A stretch of 64,000 nt of DNA from Epiperipatus broadwayi (Eukaryota; Onychophora; Udeonychophora; Euonychophora; Peripatidae). The stretch lies in NCBI GenBank assembly GCA_028023455.1, contig JAQFVV010000354.1, positions 560,001 through 624,000 on the forward strand, read 5' to 3'. The position numbers and the translations under genes are program-made. Below are positions 11,150 to 23,799 of this stretch, piece by piece (positions within the stretch are counted from its first letter, which is position 1; the number at the start of each line of letters is the position of its first letter). The notes under the pieces are model-generated. The model saw nothing but the letters and a program-made list of their open reading frames with translations. It did no database searches and was not told where the DNA came from.

Positions 11150-14100
11150 TGTATACGTGGGATAAAAAGTAGCCGATTTAGAGTGATGTCAAATCTTCTC
11201 GTTTTTAGACGAGTCATGCATTCAAAGAATTAATATGTATTATTTCATCATTCTAACTTTTTTAATAGGTAGTGACATACAATGGTCACATGTTCCATTG
11301 TTTCATGTAAGTACTTCATTTAGATATTTGTTTTTTATGTTTTAAACATTAAATATTATTTTTTAAGGTAAAATCATTTAAAAATTTGAATATAACTTAA
11401 AAAAAATTAAAATTATTAATATAATATATAGAAAAAGATTTAATTGTGAAACTAAAAGTATGCAATATGGCATACTAATTAATGAAATATTCCCTAGGTT
11501 CTATTCTTAGTTTGAGGGGTGGTACTTATGACAAATGTGTTAAGTCTGTTAGTCACCACTTAATTATGATAGGCACACTCATTTTAGGGTTTTTCATCAG
11601 CATAGACTCAAAGATAGATCTCTGGAATGAAAATTCTTTAGGTTAATTAGAACTAAACTGACAGAAAATACAGTTTGCCTCTTTTAATTATTTGGCTGTA
11701 AATATGATTTTTTAGCTGCTAGTGACTGTTTGGATTATATTTTCAAATGTTTACATTTGGAAAATGAATATTTTTTTTATTTTTTAAATTTTCTGCTTTA
11801 AAATCTGATGTCTATTTATAATTATTAAAATATTTGAAAACATTTTAGTAGCATATCAAGTTTAACAGAATTGACATTACACAATGAGTTCACATTAAGT
11901 GGGAACAAGAACTCTTTCATTTGAGAACAATAGAGTAAAAATGATTGGCATTTGGCAACTGTTTGTAAGATACTGTCCTCTTCAGATTTTTCTTTCACTT
12001 AAAAAATCAGTAAAAGCTGTATGGAAGAATCTACGTTAATTTTAAAATTCTATATTAATACAAGTTACCTACACTAATACAAGTTAAGGTGACACTAAAA
12101 CAGCAACCTAAAATAGCAGAATTACCATGCTTTATCTGCATTGAAACAGTAAGATTTGCTTTACAAATCTTAATTTTACCTACTCTCACTTTTTTCCTAC
12201 CCTCATACCCTAGTTTAAACCCCAATTTATCGGAGTGGGTCTGTACTGCTGCTTATATGCCAAAATCCCGCCTGAATTAGATCACGAATGTATTAATGCT
12301 CATGATACATATATAATTTTAAAACCCTAATATTAGTAATTTATAGATTGTGAGTATGTGCATGTATACATATTCATTTTAAAAAGTAGGTCATAGAAGT
12401 AAATTTACTGACAGACTGCGATAATACATTTTAAAACAAATAAAATAATATAGTAGTTATTTAAAGTCATTTTGTTTAAATCTATTTATTTTAGCAATAT
12501 TACACTGGTAATATTTGTTTTCATTTATGAAATAATATTTCACCATAAATAGATTTAAACATTTACAATTTAAAAGTAAAATAAATTTTGTTGTTTTTAG
12601 ATTTATAAAAATCACTCCACAAATTTTATGTAAAAAGTAAATGAGGATTGGGAAGATAACAATAGGTTTAATTAGTTAAATTTTGTAAAACTTATTAATT
12701 AGTGGCTTAAATATTTTGCCATCAGATAAACAACAGATGTACACTCAGGTATTTTTTTAATTAAAATATTGTTAAAATTAAAAGTTCTAATCCGAATATC
12801 TTAAAAGTAAACTAATTATAAAATCCCTGTTTTCAGATATTCGGATGAGTTGGCAGCTTTTATTTTGCATCTATTTTTGGCTTTACAGTGACTTCTGCGT
12901 GGTAGTTCCATTGTATGCTGGTTTGGTATATATAGAGCCAATTTTATTGTTATTCTATGCTATTGTATTCTTGTGCTATGATATTATGCCATGCTTCTCT
13001 AATGGGTATATATGTCATATACTTTTCTAGTTGTTATAATATAGTGAAAGTTCCTTTGCTTTAAATATTTTACATTCTTAATATTTTGCCTTCAACCTGT
13101 TAGCTGAGATATTATTTAAAAATACTGAATTTAATACAGCTGAATTTAGTGAAGCAATACCATTGATAAATTCATAATACACCAGCCTTTGCCTACTGAA
13201 TAAAAAATGTCTGAGTAGAAGCCAGTGGGAAGGTTCTTTTTCTGCTCAGGATGGCCAACCTGCAGGATCAGACCATCAGATGTTTTGTACCTATTGTGAA
13301 CTACCACTGCTGCTGATCATGTGCCAGATTAATTCATGAACCAAGAAGCTGCCACATCAAGAACATGCTGCCTAACTTCCATTAAAGCTTCAAATTAACA
13401 CTGGAGAAGACCAAAATGTGCACAAACTGTCCAAATTGATATGAGGTAACCTCTTTTAACCCAAGAGCTTTTGTGTTGTCTATTTTTCCTTTTAAAGCTA
13501 GCTAAATTTAAATATCTTTTTTAATATAAAACTGCCTCTTTCTGTAAAGTATTTTGTAACCTAACTTATGTGCTTTTCTTTCTATTCTTTGGTTGATATT
13601 TTCTATTTTATATATTTGCTAATTTATTTCTTGTATTATAGTAGTGTGCTTAAATAATCATCAGATGAGATAATTATTTCTTTCCCTCTTATTAATATGC
13701 TGCCATATTATTGCAGATTAATTTTATAATTGACCCCTTAGTAAATGTCTTCTAAAATTGCTTGTTTGAGGGCTACTTCATTTTATTAATCTCCTAAATA
13801 ATTATTTTCAAGAAAGATATATTTCACTTTTATATATATATAAAACATGAAAATAAGTGTGAAATTGATAAGTGGACTTTATAATATAGAGAAATGCATG
13901 ACTACGTATAACCTTATGAATCCCCTTTTAATCATACATTCCCTTCCATTTTTCTTATTTTAAAATAATATTTTATTGTATTTATAACACCATTTATGAA
14001 TTATAAAAATTGAGATCGAGATTGTGAGGACCATTTTAAAATTATATAGGAATTGGTTAAGTGCATTTACTTATTTAGTTACCCTTTCCATATATTTGTT

Positions 14101-15480
14101 TATGTTTTATATTGTGTGTTACTGGTGTAGGCATATTGTACATTGAGATCTGCTTTGTTTCTCTAGGGATTTATGGCTCAGACTTTTCCCTTTTCTTCTC
14201 ATGGTTTCCAGATAGTGTATGAGTTAGAAAGCCATACCTGGGAATATTATGCCTAAGTCACCCAGCTATGGAGTTCATGGTAAAATGCCAAGCTCGGACA
14301 GTTTGTGACAAAACTTTTCATAGGTCCATGGCAAGACACCATCCTGTCTGCTTTAATTTTATTTTGTTTTATTTTACAAAGCCGTGGTTTTAACATATCA
14401 CACTGCATCCTATATATTGATACTCCACTAGTACCACCATTCTTTTTTAATATTAAAATGATATTTTATTCAATTGCTTACGTCTTAACCACTTCCATGC
14501 CTCTAGCTCAATGAGCTTTCATCCACACTATTCTTGAATTTAATACAAGTTCATTTCTCAAATCTTAAAGGTATAAATTAATTTAAGCAAACACTTGTTA
14601 TATTTGCCATAGGCCTCGCATATCTTGAAATCGACCTTTCTTTATGTAACTATACTTTTGCTTAAGCACATAATTATAATATTATCTTCCATTGACTTGA
14701 GGTATAAAGAGCATGTATAAATTAACAAGCCATTAATGTTAATGGCACTTTATAAAATTTATGCCAAATATATATATTTATCTTTTAATGAGTTGATGGC
14801 ATGGTCTAGCTTATTCAGACAATGCTATTTTATAATGTTTAAACTGTATTTAACTTTTAGTCAGTTTGAATATATTTATTTATTTTCTGCTATCCACACC
14901 ATTACTCTGGTCTATTTTACCTTTTGTATATATATATTGTACCATCAATAGTCTTTAGATAATGAACCTAATGATGTATTGTAATATAGAGTCTCTTGCT
15001 TTTCTCTGACCACCAGCACCGGCAAGAAACTATGCTATTAGTAGCATCAGATGCGTTATCACATAGATGGCGCTGTGGAGTATAGACTTTAGATTCGTAC
15101 TTGGGATTTCTAGAAGGCAACTCCTCCTAGAGTGTTGAGTTTCATGTCTGGGATTTGAATTCTGCAGTGTGTTAGCGAGATAGATGATTATGATCATTAC
15201 AGCATGAAACACCCAACGATTATCTATAGATGTGAGAGTTTTTAAGCTTATAACTAATATTTTTTAAATTTTTGCTTATATATGCATAGTATACATGAAA
15301 AAGCATCTGTGTTATATATGTATCATGTTGAAAAATACTGCAAACTTGCAGTTCAATAAACAATACATTTTCTATTCTAATCAAGTGTTTTTTAAGAAAA
15401 TATGAATTATTTTATGCTATATACATTTGAACATAAGAGATGCTTGGAACAAGATACAGCATAGTTCATTCTCCACTATA
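11150..15480. other. Long AT-rich stretch without a recognisable gene
   Basis: No exon, known repeat protein or RNA gene could be supported. Slightly GC-richer islands at about 13190-13400, 14150-14430 and 15000-15220 could be remnants of older elements or unique DNA. Their translations are broken by stops and match no family I recognise. The last contains TAGATGGCGC, a word also present near the end of the long repeat at 34.05 kb. Confidence 0.4.
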
Positions 15481-15493
15481 TTTCTTAATTATT

Positions 15494-15567
15494 TATGCTT
15501 TTGCTATAAAGAAATAGATAAGGATTATTTTATGCTTTTGCTATAAAGAAATAGATAAGGATTATTT
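15494..15567 (+). repeat. Perfect 37-bp tandem duplication
   Basis: Two adjacent identical 37-bp units beginning TATGCTTTTGCTATAAAG (15494-15530 and 15531-15567). No mismatches are seen, which suggests a recent slippage event. Confidence 0.95.
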
Positions 15568-15684
15568 TTTACCATAGGCAGAAAAAACTTATATTTATAA
15601 ATAATGTTGCTTTTATATAGTTTTTATAATTATTATTATTTATATTGACTAAATTTACTTTGTAAATTTTTAAAGTATTGAATT

Positions 15685-16490
15685 TTCTGGCATATAGGAT
15701 GCAGTGGCATATAAGACCCCCTTCCACTTCTTATGCAAATTTTAAATAAAAAAATAATTTTCTACATTTTTTCATGAATTTCCATAATAATATTAATTGT
15801 ATAATTATTTATATATACAAACAATGTAACTAGAGGACACTCTCTTTATCCTCAAAATCCAGAAAATGTATTTTAGAGATAAATGCAGACCCACTTGAAG
15901 CCTCTTCTTTAGAAACTGAGTCTTTCTATAACAAACCACCCATTATACCGTGAAGAAAGATACAAATTCCACATTTCTTAAACTGTCTGACATTTCATAG
16001 CATTCCATAACATATTGATCTATACATAAATCTATAAAATGCCAGGTCTCTTCTTTCTTCCATTCCAAAATCTGTATTCAATCATTACATTCCTTCTTCA
16101 TGAATCATTTTAAAGGTTTATTAATGCAGACATGTAGAGGCTGAAGCTGATTCATGAAGTCACCTGGAATTACAGCAAATTGAATTTTAATTGGTTGATT
16201 TTATTTTTCACAGCTTTTGTTTTATGAACCTGAAAGTGATCTCATATAAGCAGGACAGGTATCTTTAACAGTCGACCAGAAGGCCTAGACTGCACATTAT
16301 CTACCCACAACCTCATCTCCCCTTCATCCATCCAGTTCTTAAGATGAACATGCACAAACACACCTTTATATATTAATATAAATCAGAAGTTTTAGACTGT
16401 AATTTCAATTCCTAATTTGATTACCACCACATAAAACGCACACCACATTTTAGGTGTATTTTGAAGGGGGGGGGGAGTCGCAACTTATTT
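15685..16490 (-). mobile_element. pogo/Tigger-like DNA transposon relic
   Basis: The left end has CTGGCATATAGGATGCA and GCATATAAGACCCCCTTCC. The right end has ACATAAAACGCACACC and a G-run before AGTCGCAACTTATTTC. These are decayed versions of the 'ATAAGACGcaCC / GGGGGtCGtCTTAT' type termini common in Tigger/pogo-group elements. The interior carries a transposase relic on the minus strand, listed separately. Exact ends and the TA target duplication could not be fixed because the termini have diverged. Confidence 0.6.
15850..16345 (-). pseudogene. DDE_1 (pogo/Tigger/Jerky-type) transposase fragment
   Basis: The minus-strand translation beginning near 16345 reads NWMDEGEMRLWVDNVQSRPS followed by GRLLKIPVLLI, a stop, and DHFQVHKTKAV. 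This fits the family pattern of a WMDE helix and a 'LLvwDxFraHxT' segment containing the second catalytic Asp. The later part (QVTS, then SLYMSALINL) fits the region after it, with several stops. It represents roughly the second half of the DDE domain. The N-terminal DNA-binding domain is absent, and the gene is not functional. Confidence 0.65.
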
Positions 16491-16494
16491 CTGA

Positions 16495-17760
16495 GTGAAT
16501 ACAATAATCGTTGAAATCTGTTTAAAATTCATTATGTTTTGTGGTCATTCCTAAAAGAGTTAAATGTGACGTATGTGATAATAATCAATGTAAATACAAT
16601 GAACAGACGTGTATAAAGCGCCATTATTCAGATGGACTATCAATAAAACCCTACTAATACAAGACTTCTTACTATCAAAACAAAATAACTTGCCTCTTTT
16701 TGATTTAATTACTTTAGTTAGTGCTATACAAAAACTATGTTATAGCAGTCTACTCGTATAATAAAATTGTTTATTCAAAGGTTATAGCAAAAAGATAAAA
16801 GTCTTTTATTATTTTATAAATAACCCATTTCTTAGAAAAGGCTCCTGCAATCCCTGCCCCCCCCCCCCGCTTTCCCCATCACATCGGCAGTATGGTTTTG
16901 CGTTCTTGCTTTACTCTAGCTAGTAATAATTAGAAAATGATTTAAAAATTAATGTCAGATAGTTATTAGCTATGTTGACTTTCGTTAAGCTATCTGGTTT
17001 TAAAAAAAATACTAAATTTCATCCATCCCAGATTGGAACATCAGGTTGTTGGTCTGGAAAATAGGTACATTATCTCAGAACCGAGAGATTTTTTACAGAT
17101 AAATGTTTATTTTTGCAGCATGAAGCATGTTTGTTTATACGTAGAGAAAGAATTATTGCGATAATAATAAAAAAAAAGACTTGGAATTCTTTCAGAAAAT
17201 ATTAAATTATTTGAATAATTGAGTTTTTCAAATTTAAAATATCTAATATATTAAAAAAAAAAAAATAAATAGAAAAGATTAAACTATTGTACCGAAGTTT
17301 AAAATGATAAAAGATGTTCTTCTTAACTGAACGACAATGGAGCTTTTCAAAATATTGATTCATTATTTAAATAAAGACAATTAATTTATTGTACAATAAT
17401 TTAATTAAGCTTAATGAATCGCTTCTTTCAGTTTATATCTCAGTAGCAAAGATAAAAAAGAAAACTTTAACAATACGATGAAAAGAAATAAACAACAGTT
17501 AAAAACAACAATAAAAAAAGCTATACAACCCATCTAGCATTTTCTATTTTATCAGGACTTTAACTTTTGAATGTAAGTCTTAAACAGAACAAAAATAATG
17601 TTATTATTATTATTACTATCCAAAAATGAATGCAAAGAAAATTTTATACAGGCTGAAGGTTGCATTTAAAATTTAAGTACGTATTATGCAAAATAGTTTG
17701 TTTGATCCAATATTTTATTAAAGAAAAGGTAAACTACCCAGACATCATTAATTTAAATTT
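16495..17760. other. AT-rich stretch with a poly-C run
   Basis: No gene is recognised. A C-run of 12 at 16857-16868 and A-runs near 17170 and 17258 are the only notable simple sequence. Confidence 0.45.
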
Positions 17761-17764
17761 TTGT

Positions 17765-18118
17765 ATTCATCATCATCATTTTCAACGATTATCGATCTAT
17801 TGTAGGATAAAAATCTCTTCAGGTTTAATTCAGTTTCTTCTATCTCTAGCCTTTCTTCTCTACAATTAGCCAACCATTTCACATATGGCCTGTTTCTAAG
17901 TCTTTAACAATATATTAAAATCCTATTTAAAACATCCAACTGTACGTCTATTATCTTCTCATCTACCCATACGTCCAGATCATCTTCATTTCAATCTATT
18001 TCTTTTAATAATGCCAGTGATATCTGTTTCTTCTCATCCATTTTCTTTTCCATTTTTGATTTCTTCTTGTCATACCTAACATACATCTCTCCATAATTTG
18101 CCAAGTACTCTAAAATGC
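17765..18118 (-). pseudogene. RTE-type LINE, 3' end fragment
   Basis: Reverse-complement translation gives, across several frames, ERCMLGMTRRN, then a decayed region, and ILQ near the end, followed by a GATGATGATGA-rich tail at 17768-17780. This is the C-terminal extension and 3' tail of RTE-clade non-LTR retrotransposons, as seen more clearly at 45.0-45.5 and 58.9-60.1 kb. It is truncated at 18118, where the Penelope-like 3' end begins. Confidence 0.65.
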
Positions 18119-18119
18119 T

Positions 18120-19345
18120 TGATGTGATAATATGTTGGAATATTTTCATCATCTATCATTAAATGTTGAATGTATAGAAAGTTTTAAACTTTATTTAAAC
18201 TTTTCAAGTGCAAACAACTTGTTAGTTATAACAAACAAATAGACAATTGGATAACATTTCAGGTAGTATTACTCTCCCCTCTTCTTCAGATATTGTTGTC
18301 CTGACCTGTGACAAAATTAGCATAGGAGTCAAAATTATACCTTTACATTCTTGAACCTCAAATTTTAAAAAATACTCTAACCAACTGGGCCATTTTGTCA
18401 AAAGCAACATATAGTAGAAATTTCATATATTTATATATGAGGGTTGATTCAAATCTAGGTAGTATAATTATCAGGTATTTATATATGAGGGTTCATCCAC
18501 ATTCTCATGGATCCTTCAAATTTCTTGTTTCTAAGAGCAAGGTTAATTAGAGACTTCCACATATTCTGTATTGTCACACTCGATTGATTTATAGGATTAT
18601 TTGCCAATGTCATATGAGCAGCTTTCTTGAATTTTCTTTTTTCTTCCTTTTTCTCTATATCGGATATATTTGCATTTTTGCAAATGAACATATGGACATT
18701 AGTACATATATGGTCTGCTACTATAGACATATCTATTTTTCTCTTTTAACCATTAGTTTATATTTCTATAATCATTGTTCCACAGAGTGACAGGTCTCAT
18801 CAGTGTATTCTCTTCCACGTTCATTTGGTATTTTATAGATGCAGTTTATGTTCTTCAGCATTTCCAGTTTAGCTTGGAAGAAGTTAGAATACCTTGATGT
18901 GTGATATGGGTTTAGAAAGCTATTCTAATATTATATTGAATGCGGATTTTTCTTAATTTGTCTGCCATTCCTACCTTTAGAAAGCTGTTCTAATGTTAGA
19001 TTGACTGCAGATTTTCTGGGTTTGCTATTCCCGGTATGTATGGATACACTACAGTACCAGCTATTGTTTTTTCTTTTGGTGGTGCTTTTTATTGTCTATT
19101 AAAGGTTTTCTTAATAACAGCTGATGAATAAACATTCTTCATGAGAGTTTGTTCTATGAGGATTTTCTCTTTTCCCAAATCAATGGTTTCTGAACAAACT
19201 TCCTTTACTCTGTTTCATAGCAATTCCATGTGATTCTGGTATGATTGGATGTATATTCCAAGTACTTGCCAATATGTGTTGGTTTACTATACATTATTGT
19301 TTTTACTTTGCCCTGAAGGAGTCTTGTCACAAGATCAAATAGTAT
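18120..19345 (-). mobile_element. Penelope-like element, minus-strand arm of an inverted pair
   Basis: Minus-strand translations show the end of the PLE reverse transcriptase (YSKPTHIGKYLEYTSNHT, about 19330-19220). Further on comes a decayed GIY-YIG endonuclease (CIYKIPNERGREYTDET, about 18850-18790) and then VADHICTNVHMF (about 18725-18690), the usual 'vaeHv...H.f' motif after the nuclease core. Several stops and shifts interrupt it, and RT motifs upstream of the thumb are missing. The 3' end, with a tRNA-like segment, reaches about 18120. The arm mirrors the plus-strand copy that follows, meeting it at an inverted junction near 19345. Confidence 0.8.
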
Positions 19346-20425
19346 TATTAAATCCACTTGTGACAAGCCTCCCTTAGGGCAAAGTAAAACAATAGGGTAT
19401 AGGAAACCAATGCACACTGGTAAGTAGATGGCATATATATCCAATCATACCAATAGCACTAAACATGGATTTATACCCATCACTATGGAACACAGCAAGG
19501 AAGTTTGTTTGGACACCAGTGATTTGAAAAATGAAAAGTATAACAATCATTCATGAAAAATAGTTGTACATCAGACTTCATCAAGACAACCTTTAATAGA
19601 TAACAAAAAGAGAGACAAAAAACAATTATTGATATTGTAATGTATCCATACATTCCAGAAATGGCAGAAAAATTAAAGACATTCTGAAGTCAATATAACA
19701 TTAGAACAGTTTTTCAAAACCATCCCATACTTCCAGGAATTCTAACTTCTACCAGGCCTAAAGTGGAAATGCTGAAAAATAAGAACTGCATCTACAAAAT
19801 GTCAAGTGGATATGGAATAAAGTATATTGGTAAGACTTATTGCCCATTTAAACACCCATTGAATAAACACAAATTAGTGACTAAAAGAGACAAAACAGAT
19901 GTGTCTATAGTAGCAGCCCATGTATGTACTAATGCCCATATGTTTAATTAGGGAAAATACAAAAATATTGGATATAGAGGAAAAGATACAATGAAGAAAA
20001 TTCAAGGGAGCAGCTCATATGACATTGGCAAATAATTCTGTCAGCTAACCCAGTGTGGCAATACACAAGGTATGAAAAATCCTAATTAACCTTTCTCCTA
20101 AAAAAAATGAAGAACTCAGGAAAATTTGAACAAATCCTCATATATAAATATATCAAATTTCTACTATCTGTTACCTTTAACAGAATGGTTCAGTAGGTTA
20201 GAGTATTGTCTTAAAATTCAATATCTGAGAACTCCTATGCTAATATTGTCACTCAGCAGGTCAGTGACACTTGAAGTAGAATGGAAAATAATATTACTCA
20301 AAACATTATATAATTACTAATCTGTGTTATCTATTTGTGTGTTCTTACTAAAAGTTTAAAATTTTCTATACATTCAATATTTAATGATACATGATAGAAA
20401 TAATCCAACATACGACATCTAATAC
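19346..20425 (+). mobile_element. Penelope-like element, plus-strand arm of an inverted pair
   Basis: The plus-strand translation begins at the same RT position as the minus arm (KTIGYRKPMHTGK, then ISNHT). It passes through a decayed linker (a YIPEMAEKLK-like segment near 19655) and encodes a GIY-YIG domain at about 19763-19900: NCIYKMSSGYGIKYIGKTYC, then HPLNKHK, where YIGKT and the following Lys/His are typical nuclease features. VAAHVCTNAHMFN follows. In PLEs this domain nicks target DNA for reverse-transcription priming. Stops and frameshifts show that it is inactive. The 3' part after 20130 contains a tRNA-like stretch and ends near 20425 with TCCAACATACGACATCTAAT. Confidence 0.82.
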
Positions 20426-20449
20426 ACCATATTTCAAATCTTCAGAAAA

Positions 20450-20765
20450 ATGCTCTATAATGCTCTTTTGTCCAGTGTCTAAGTTTGAATCCACAAATAA
20501 GAACTCATAAAATGCATCTTTTTAAACATATAGGCATATTTTTTGTAAATATTATTTCTACAAAACACATTTTATTCAAGTTTAATTCTATGATTACTTT
20601 CATTCATTAGGTTTCCACCTACATTAATAATCTGTCCAAGATATGTGCAATTGTTAACCTCTAATTTGATAATCAATCTTTATTTACTTTTTCCAAGAAG
20701 ATCCATTAAACATTTCTTTAATTTTTTGTATTTATCTCTGTCATCTGAAAACTTTTATTATCCAA
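20450..20765 (-). pseudogene. RTE-type LINE, middle/C-terminal fragment
   Basis: The minus-strand translation includes a 'VNNCTYLGQIINVGG' segment followed by NESNHRIKL, the post-RT region also present at 59570-59660 and 26500-26560. It then decays into a region matching the 'LTYGSETW' block. Fragmentary, with frameshifts. Confidence 0.55.
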
Positions 20766-20804
20766 ACAAATAAGTACAATTTGAATATCAGTTAATTACT
20801 GCTA

Positions 20805-20960
20805 TTGTAAAAGACTCAGAAAGAGACTAATATGTGATGGATGGATAATATAAGATTGTTTGTTGACATGATGCAAAGAAAAGAAGCTGTGGATTGGAAA
20901 AACCAGATTAAATATGGAGGCACCTTTATTCCAGATGGTTGAAACTGATGATGTAATAAA
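20805..20960 (+). pseudogene. RTE-type LINE, extreme 3' fragment
   Basis: The translation gives a short relic of the RTE C-terminus (a 'KYGGTFIPDG' segment preceding the stop), followed by a TGATGATG-like tail at about 20946. Orientation is opposite to the neighbouring fragment at 20450-20765. Confidence 0.45.
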
Positions 20961-21214
20961 TATCTTGTACTGATATTAAAATACAGAATGTGCTTATATA
21001 ATGCAATAAATTTATACACTGTAGAAAAAGAAAGTAAAGATAAATTTTAAATTAGCATAGTTTAATTACATATGTAATAATCTACAACTAATTTCATATT
21101 TACAATTATTAACTTACTGTTTGTTTGTTAAAACAAAGTTTTTAAAAGGAACATTCACTCTTCGTCCCTATATAATTGTTTATTAGTTTAATACAATGTA
21201 ATCTTAAAGAGTAT

Positions 21215-22345
21215 AATTGGGGTTATTCCCTTTTTGATCTTTGGAAGATATAGAGAATATATATTTATTCATAAGTTTGAGAGAAAGTGGTTTGCTCTCT
21301 TTAACTTATTCTATGATTACTACAGGTTAAAACTGCAATTTTCAGTTAAATGTCATCTCTCACTGATTTTTGGTAACATTTTTTTCATCTTATGATCATT
21401 TTACCATAAAAACATCTTAATCTATATTTGAAATTTTAATTTTGAAAAAGCCTGAAGGTGGCAGCATTTTAGCAAAAAGAAATTAAATTTTGGTTACTAT
21501 ATATTATATTACAAAGAGATGACTGTCGATTCCTTCCATCTTTAAATTGGAGATCTTAACTGTCAATGTCAGAAATCACACACAAAATATTTTATGCTTT
21601 CATAATAGACTTTGAACATGAATAAATAATTTTTCCATAATTATTTATAATTATAATTAAATTTTATAATTCATTCACTAATATTGTACTTAAATATAGA
21701 CCTTTATTCAAAAATATTTAATTTTTAGAAGAAAAATAATTAAGAAATGAATACTGCTCAGCTGTTATTTGTAAATAAAAAACATTTGGTGACTGCAAAA
21801 TAGAAAACAACTATTTTTAATAAATATTTACATATTTGCAATTACTTTTTATGATAGATTGACTAATATTGTGATTAGATTTAGATTTTTATTCATAAAT
21901 ATTTAATTTTAAAAGAAGAAAGACAACAGAAATAGATAATCAGCAATCCTATTTTTAGAACATGAGAAATCAATGGCATTGACATGTAATTGGTTGAAAA
22001 TAAATGTTTTGTTTTAGTGGAGACAATTTTTGGAATTTTTGTTGCATTTTTGTATTGTTATAAATTGTTTTTCATTATATTTGAGTAATTTTAAGTTAAA
22101 TAATTCAATTTTGAAAAATTAAATTAAAACTATTCTGATTATTTTATTTCAATAATTTTCTGAAGCAAAACATAAATTGATGATTAAGAACTTCAAAGTT
22201 TTATTTTATCTGATAAATAAGAAAACCCACCGAGTAAAGGTTAAAGAACAGGTGGGCTTATTCTCTTTTTGATCTTTGCTAAGCATAGAGAATATATATT
22301 TATCCATAGCTGTGAGAGACAGTGGTTTGTTCTTTTTAATTACAA
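21215..22345 (+). repeat. Direct repeats about 1,035 bp apart plus an internal 200-bp duplication
   Basis: CCCTTTTTGATCTTTG, AGAGAATATATATTTAT and GAGAGAAAGTGGTTTG near 21230-21295 recur as CTCTTTTTGATCTTTG, AGAGAATATATATTTAT and GAGAGACAGTGGTTTG near 22262-22330. Between them, about 21660-21770 and 21855-21970 are a second direct pair (GACTAATATTGT, TTCATAAATATTTAATTTT). Non-coding; possibly terminal repeats of an unidentified element. Confidence 0.5.
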
Positions 22346-22539
22346 AACTATCATAAAGGTGTTCATGTAAAGTTTCAGCAAAGTTTCATCTTATAATGGA
22401 GAAGCTGTGAAAGAATATTTGTATTTAAAAAATGTATTGCTAATAATGCAATAAATTTATGCAGTATATAAAAAAATTAATATATAATTTATAAATAGCA
22501 AAATTAATTTTACTATCCATTAATTTATGAAAACCTCTA

Positions 22540-22935
22540 CTTAACCTTGCTCTTAGAAAAAAAGTAATAAAAAATTGAAAGACTTGAGGAAGAATTTAAA
22601 CCAACTTTCATAAATATGAAATTTTTACTCTTTGTTGCCTTGACAATATAGTTCTGTTGCTTTGAGCATTATATTAAAATTCAATATTCAAGAATCTAAA
22701 GATTTGAGTTTGACTTCTATTCTAATATTGCCATCGGTCACTCTGGACACATATAAAGAAAAGTGAAGAATAATACTACTAGAAATGTTATGTAATTACT
22801 AACCAATGTTGTTCATTTATGTGTTATTATTAAGGTTTGTATTTGAAAAGTTTAATTTTAAAGTTTAAAATTCATTCAATATTTAATGTTTGAGAAGGAA
22901 ATAGTCCATAATATCATCACATCTAATATACGATC
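22540..22935 (+). mobile_element. Penelope-like element, 3' fragment
   Basis: Homologous to the non-coding tail of the PLE copies at 20.05-20.43 kb and 35.25-35.6 kb: CTTGCTCTTAGAAAAAAAG, a tRNA-like block with AAATTCAATATTCAAGAATC, AATGTTATGTAATTACTAAC, CATTCAATATTTAATG and AATAGTCCATAATATCATC. No endonuclease sequence is included, so it is a severe 5' truncation or remnant. Confidence 0.6.
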
Positions 22936-23399
22936 ATCTCAAACCTTAGGGAAAATAGTAAAATTAATGTTTATTTTGTTGCAGAGTTTAATTTTATAAT
23001 AGCAAAAGTGAGTTTGTTATTGAAATCTAAGAAATTTGGTTTGACCAGGGATCTTCAGATTAGTGCAAACCTACCTGTATTATCATTATTCATTACTGAA
23101 ACAATATCTACTCCTGATCATGAAAGAAGTATTTTAGGCTGTTTCTCTCACCCTATTTCAAATAAAATTTAGTAAGATAACATAACTGACATTAAGTAGT
23201 ACTAATATCATTGTATATCCTGCTGCATACTTACTATAAGTTATTAAAAAAACAATAAAACATAAAAAGAATTAAAAATAAAACAGAAAGATATACTTAA
23301 GAGTGAAAAAAGTTCCTTTCTTTTTATGGTATGAGTTCATGAAGTATATTAACCCTTTTATATTTAATGTTTTTTCTATGCAGACTTGGAGAGATTTGA

Positions 23400-23700
23400 A
23401 TTTATGGTTCAACTTTTTAATTATGTTGTTTAAAATCTTTATTTACTATCATGAAGCAACACGTTGTGCTTGATTTGTTACAAATTTAAGTTTACAAGCA
23501 AAAAAAATTCTAAAAAATCATATTTGAACTTTCCAAATCTAAAAAAATGAATGTAAAATATGAAATACATAATGGGAATAATGATTTACATTTACAGGTT
23601 CTTTGTTATAACACTATTGTAAAAAAGAAAATAAACAAAATATTTGTTGAATCAATTCCAAATTTTAAACCAGCAAGAATTATTATTGTCATAACATATC
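23400..23700 (+). repeat. Dispersed repeat family E, copy 2
   Basis: Shares with 5300-5860 and 53950-54350 the ordered words TTCAACTTTTTAATT, AAATTTAAGTTTACA, ATCATATTTGAACTTTCCAA, ATGTAAAATA and ATTGTAAAAAAG. Non-coding. Confidence 0.5.
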
Positions 23701-23799
23701 TATGAAATACTTGTCTGAGATTTAGTTATATCTTTAAATATATATCCAATACGAGTTAAGGAGTTATTTATTGTTTGTGAATCTTAAAAAGAGAGAATT

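Noticed and set aside
18796-18804. CTGATGAGA on the minus strand as a fourth hammerhead core
   Set aside because: It lies inside the decayed GIY-YIG coding region (YTDET) of the Penelope-like copy, with no GAAA or paired stems at the right spacing.
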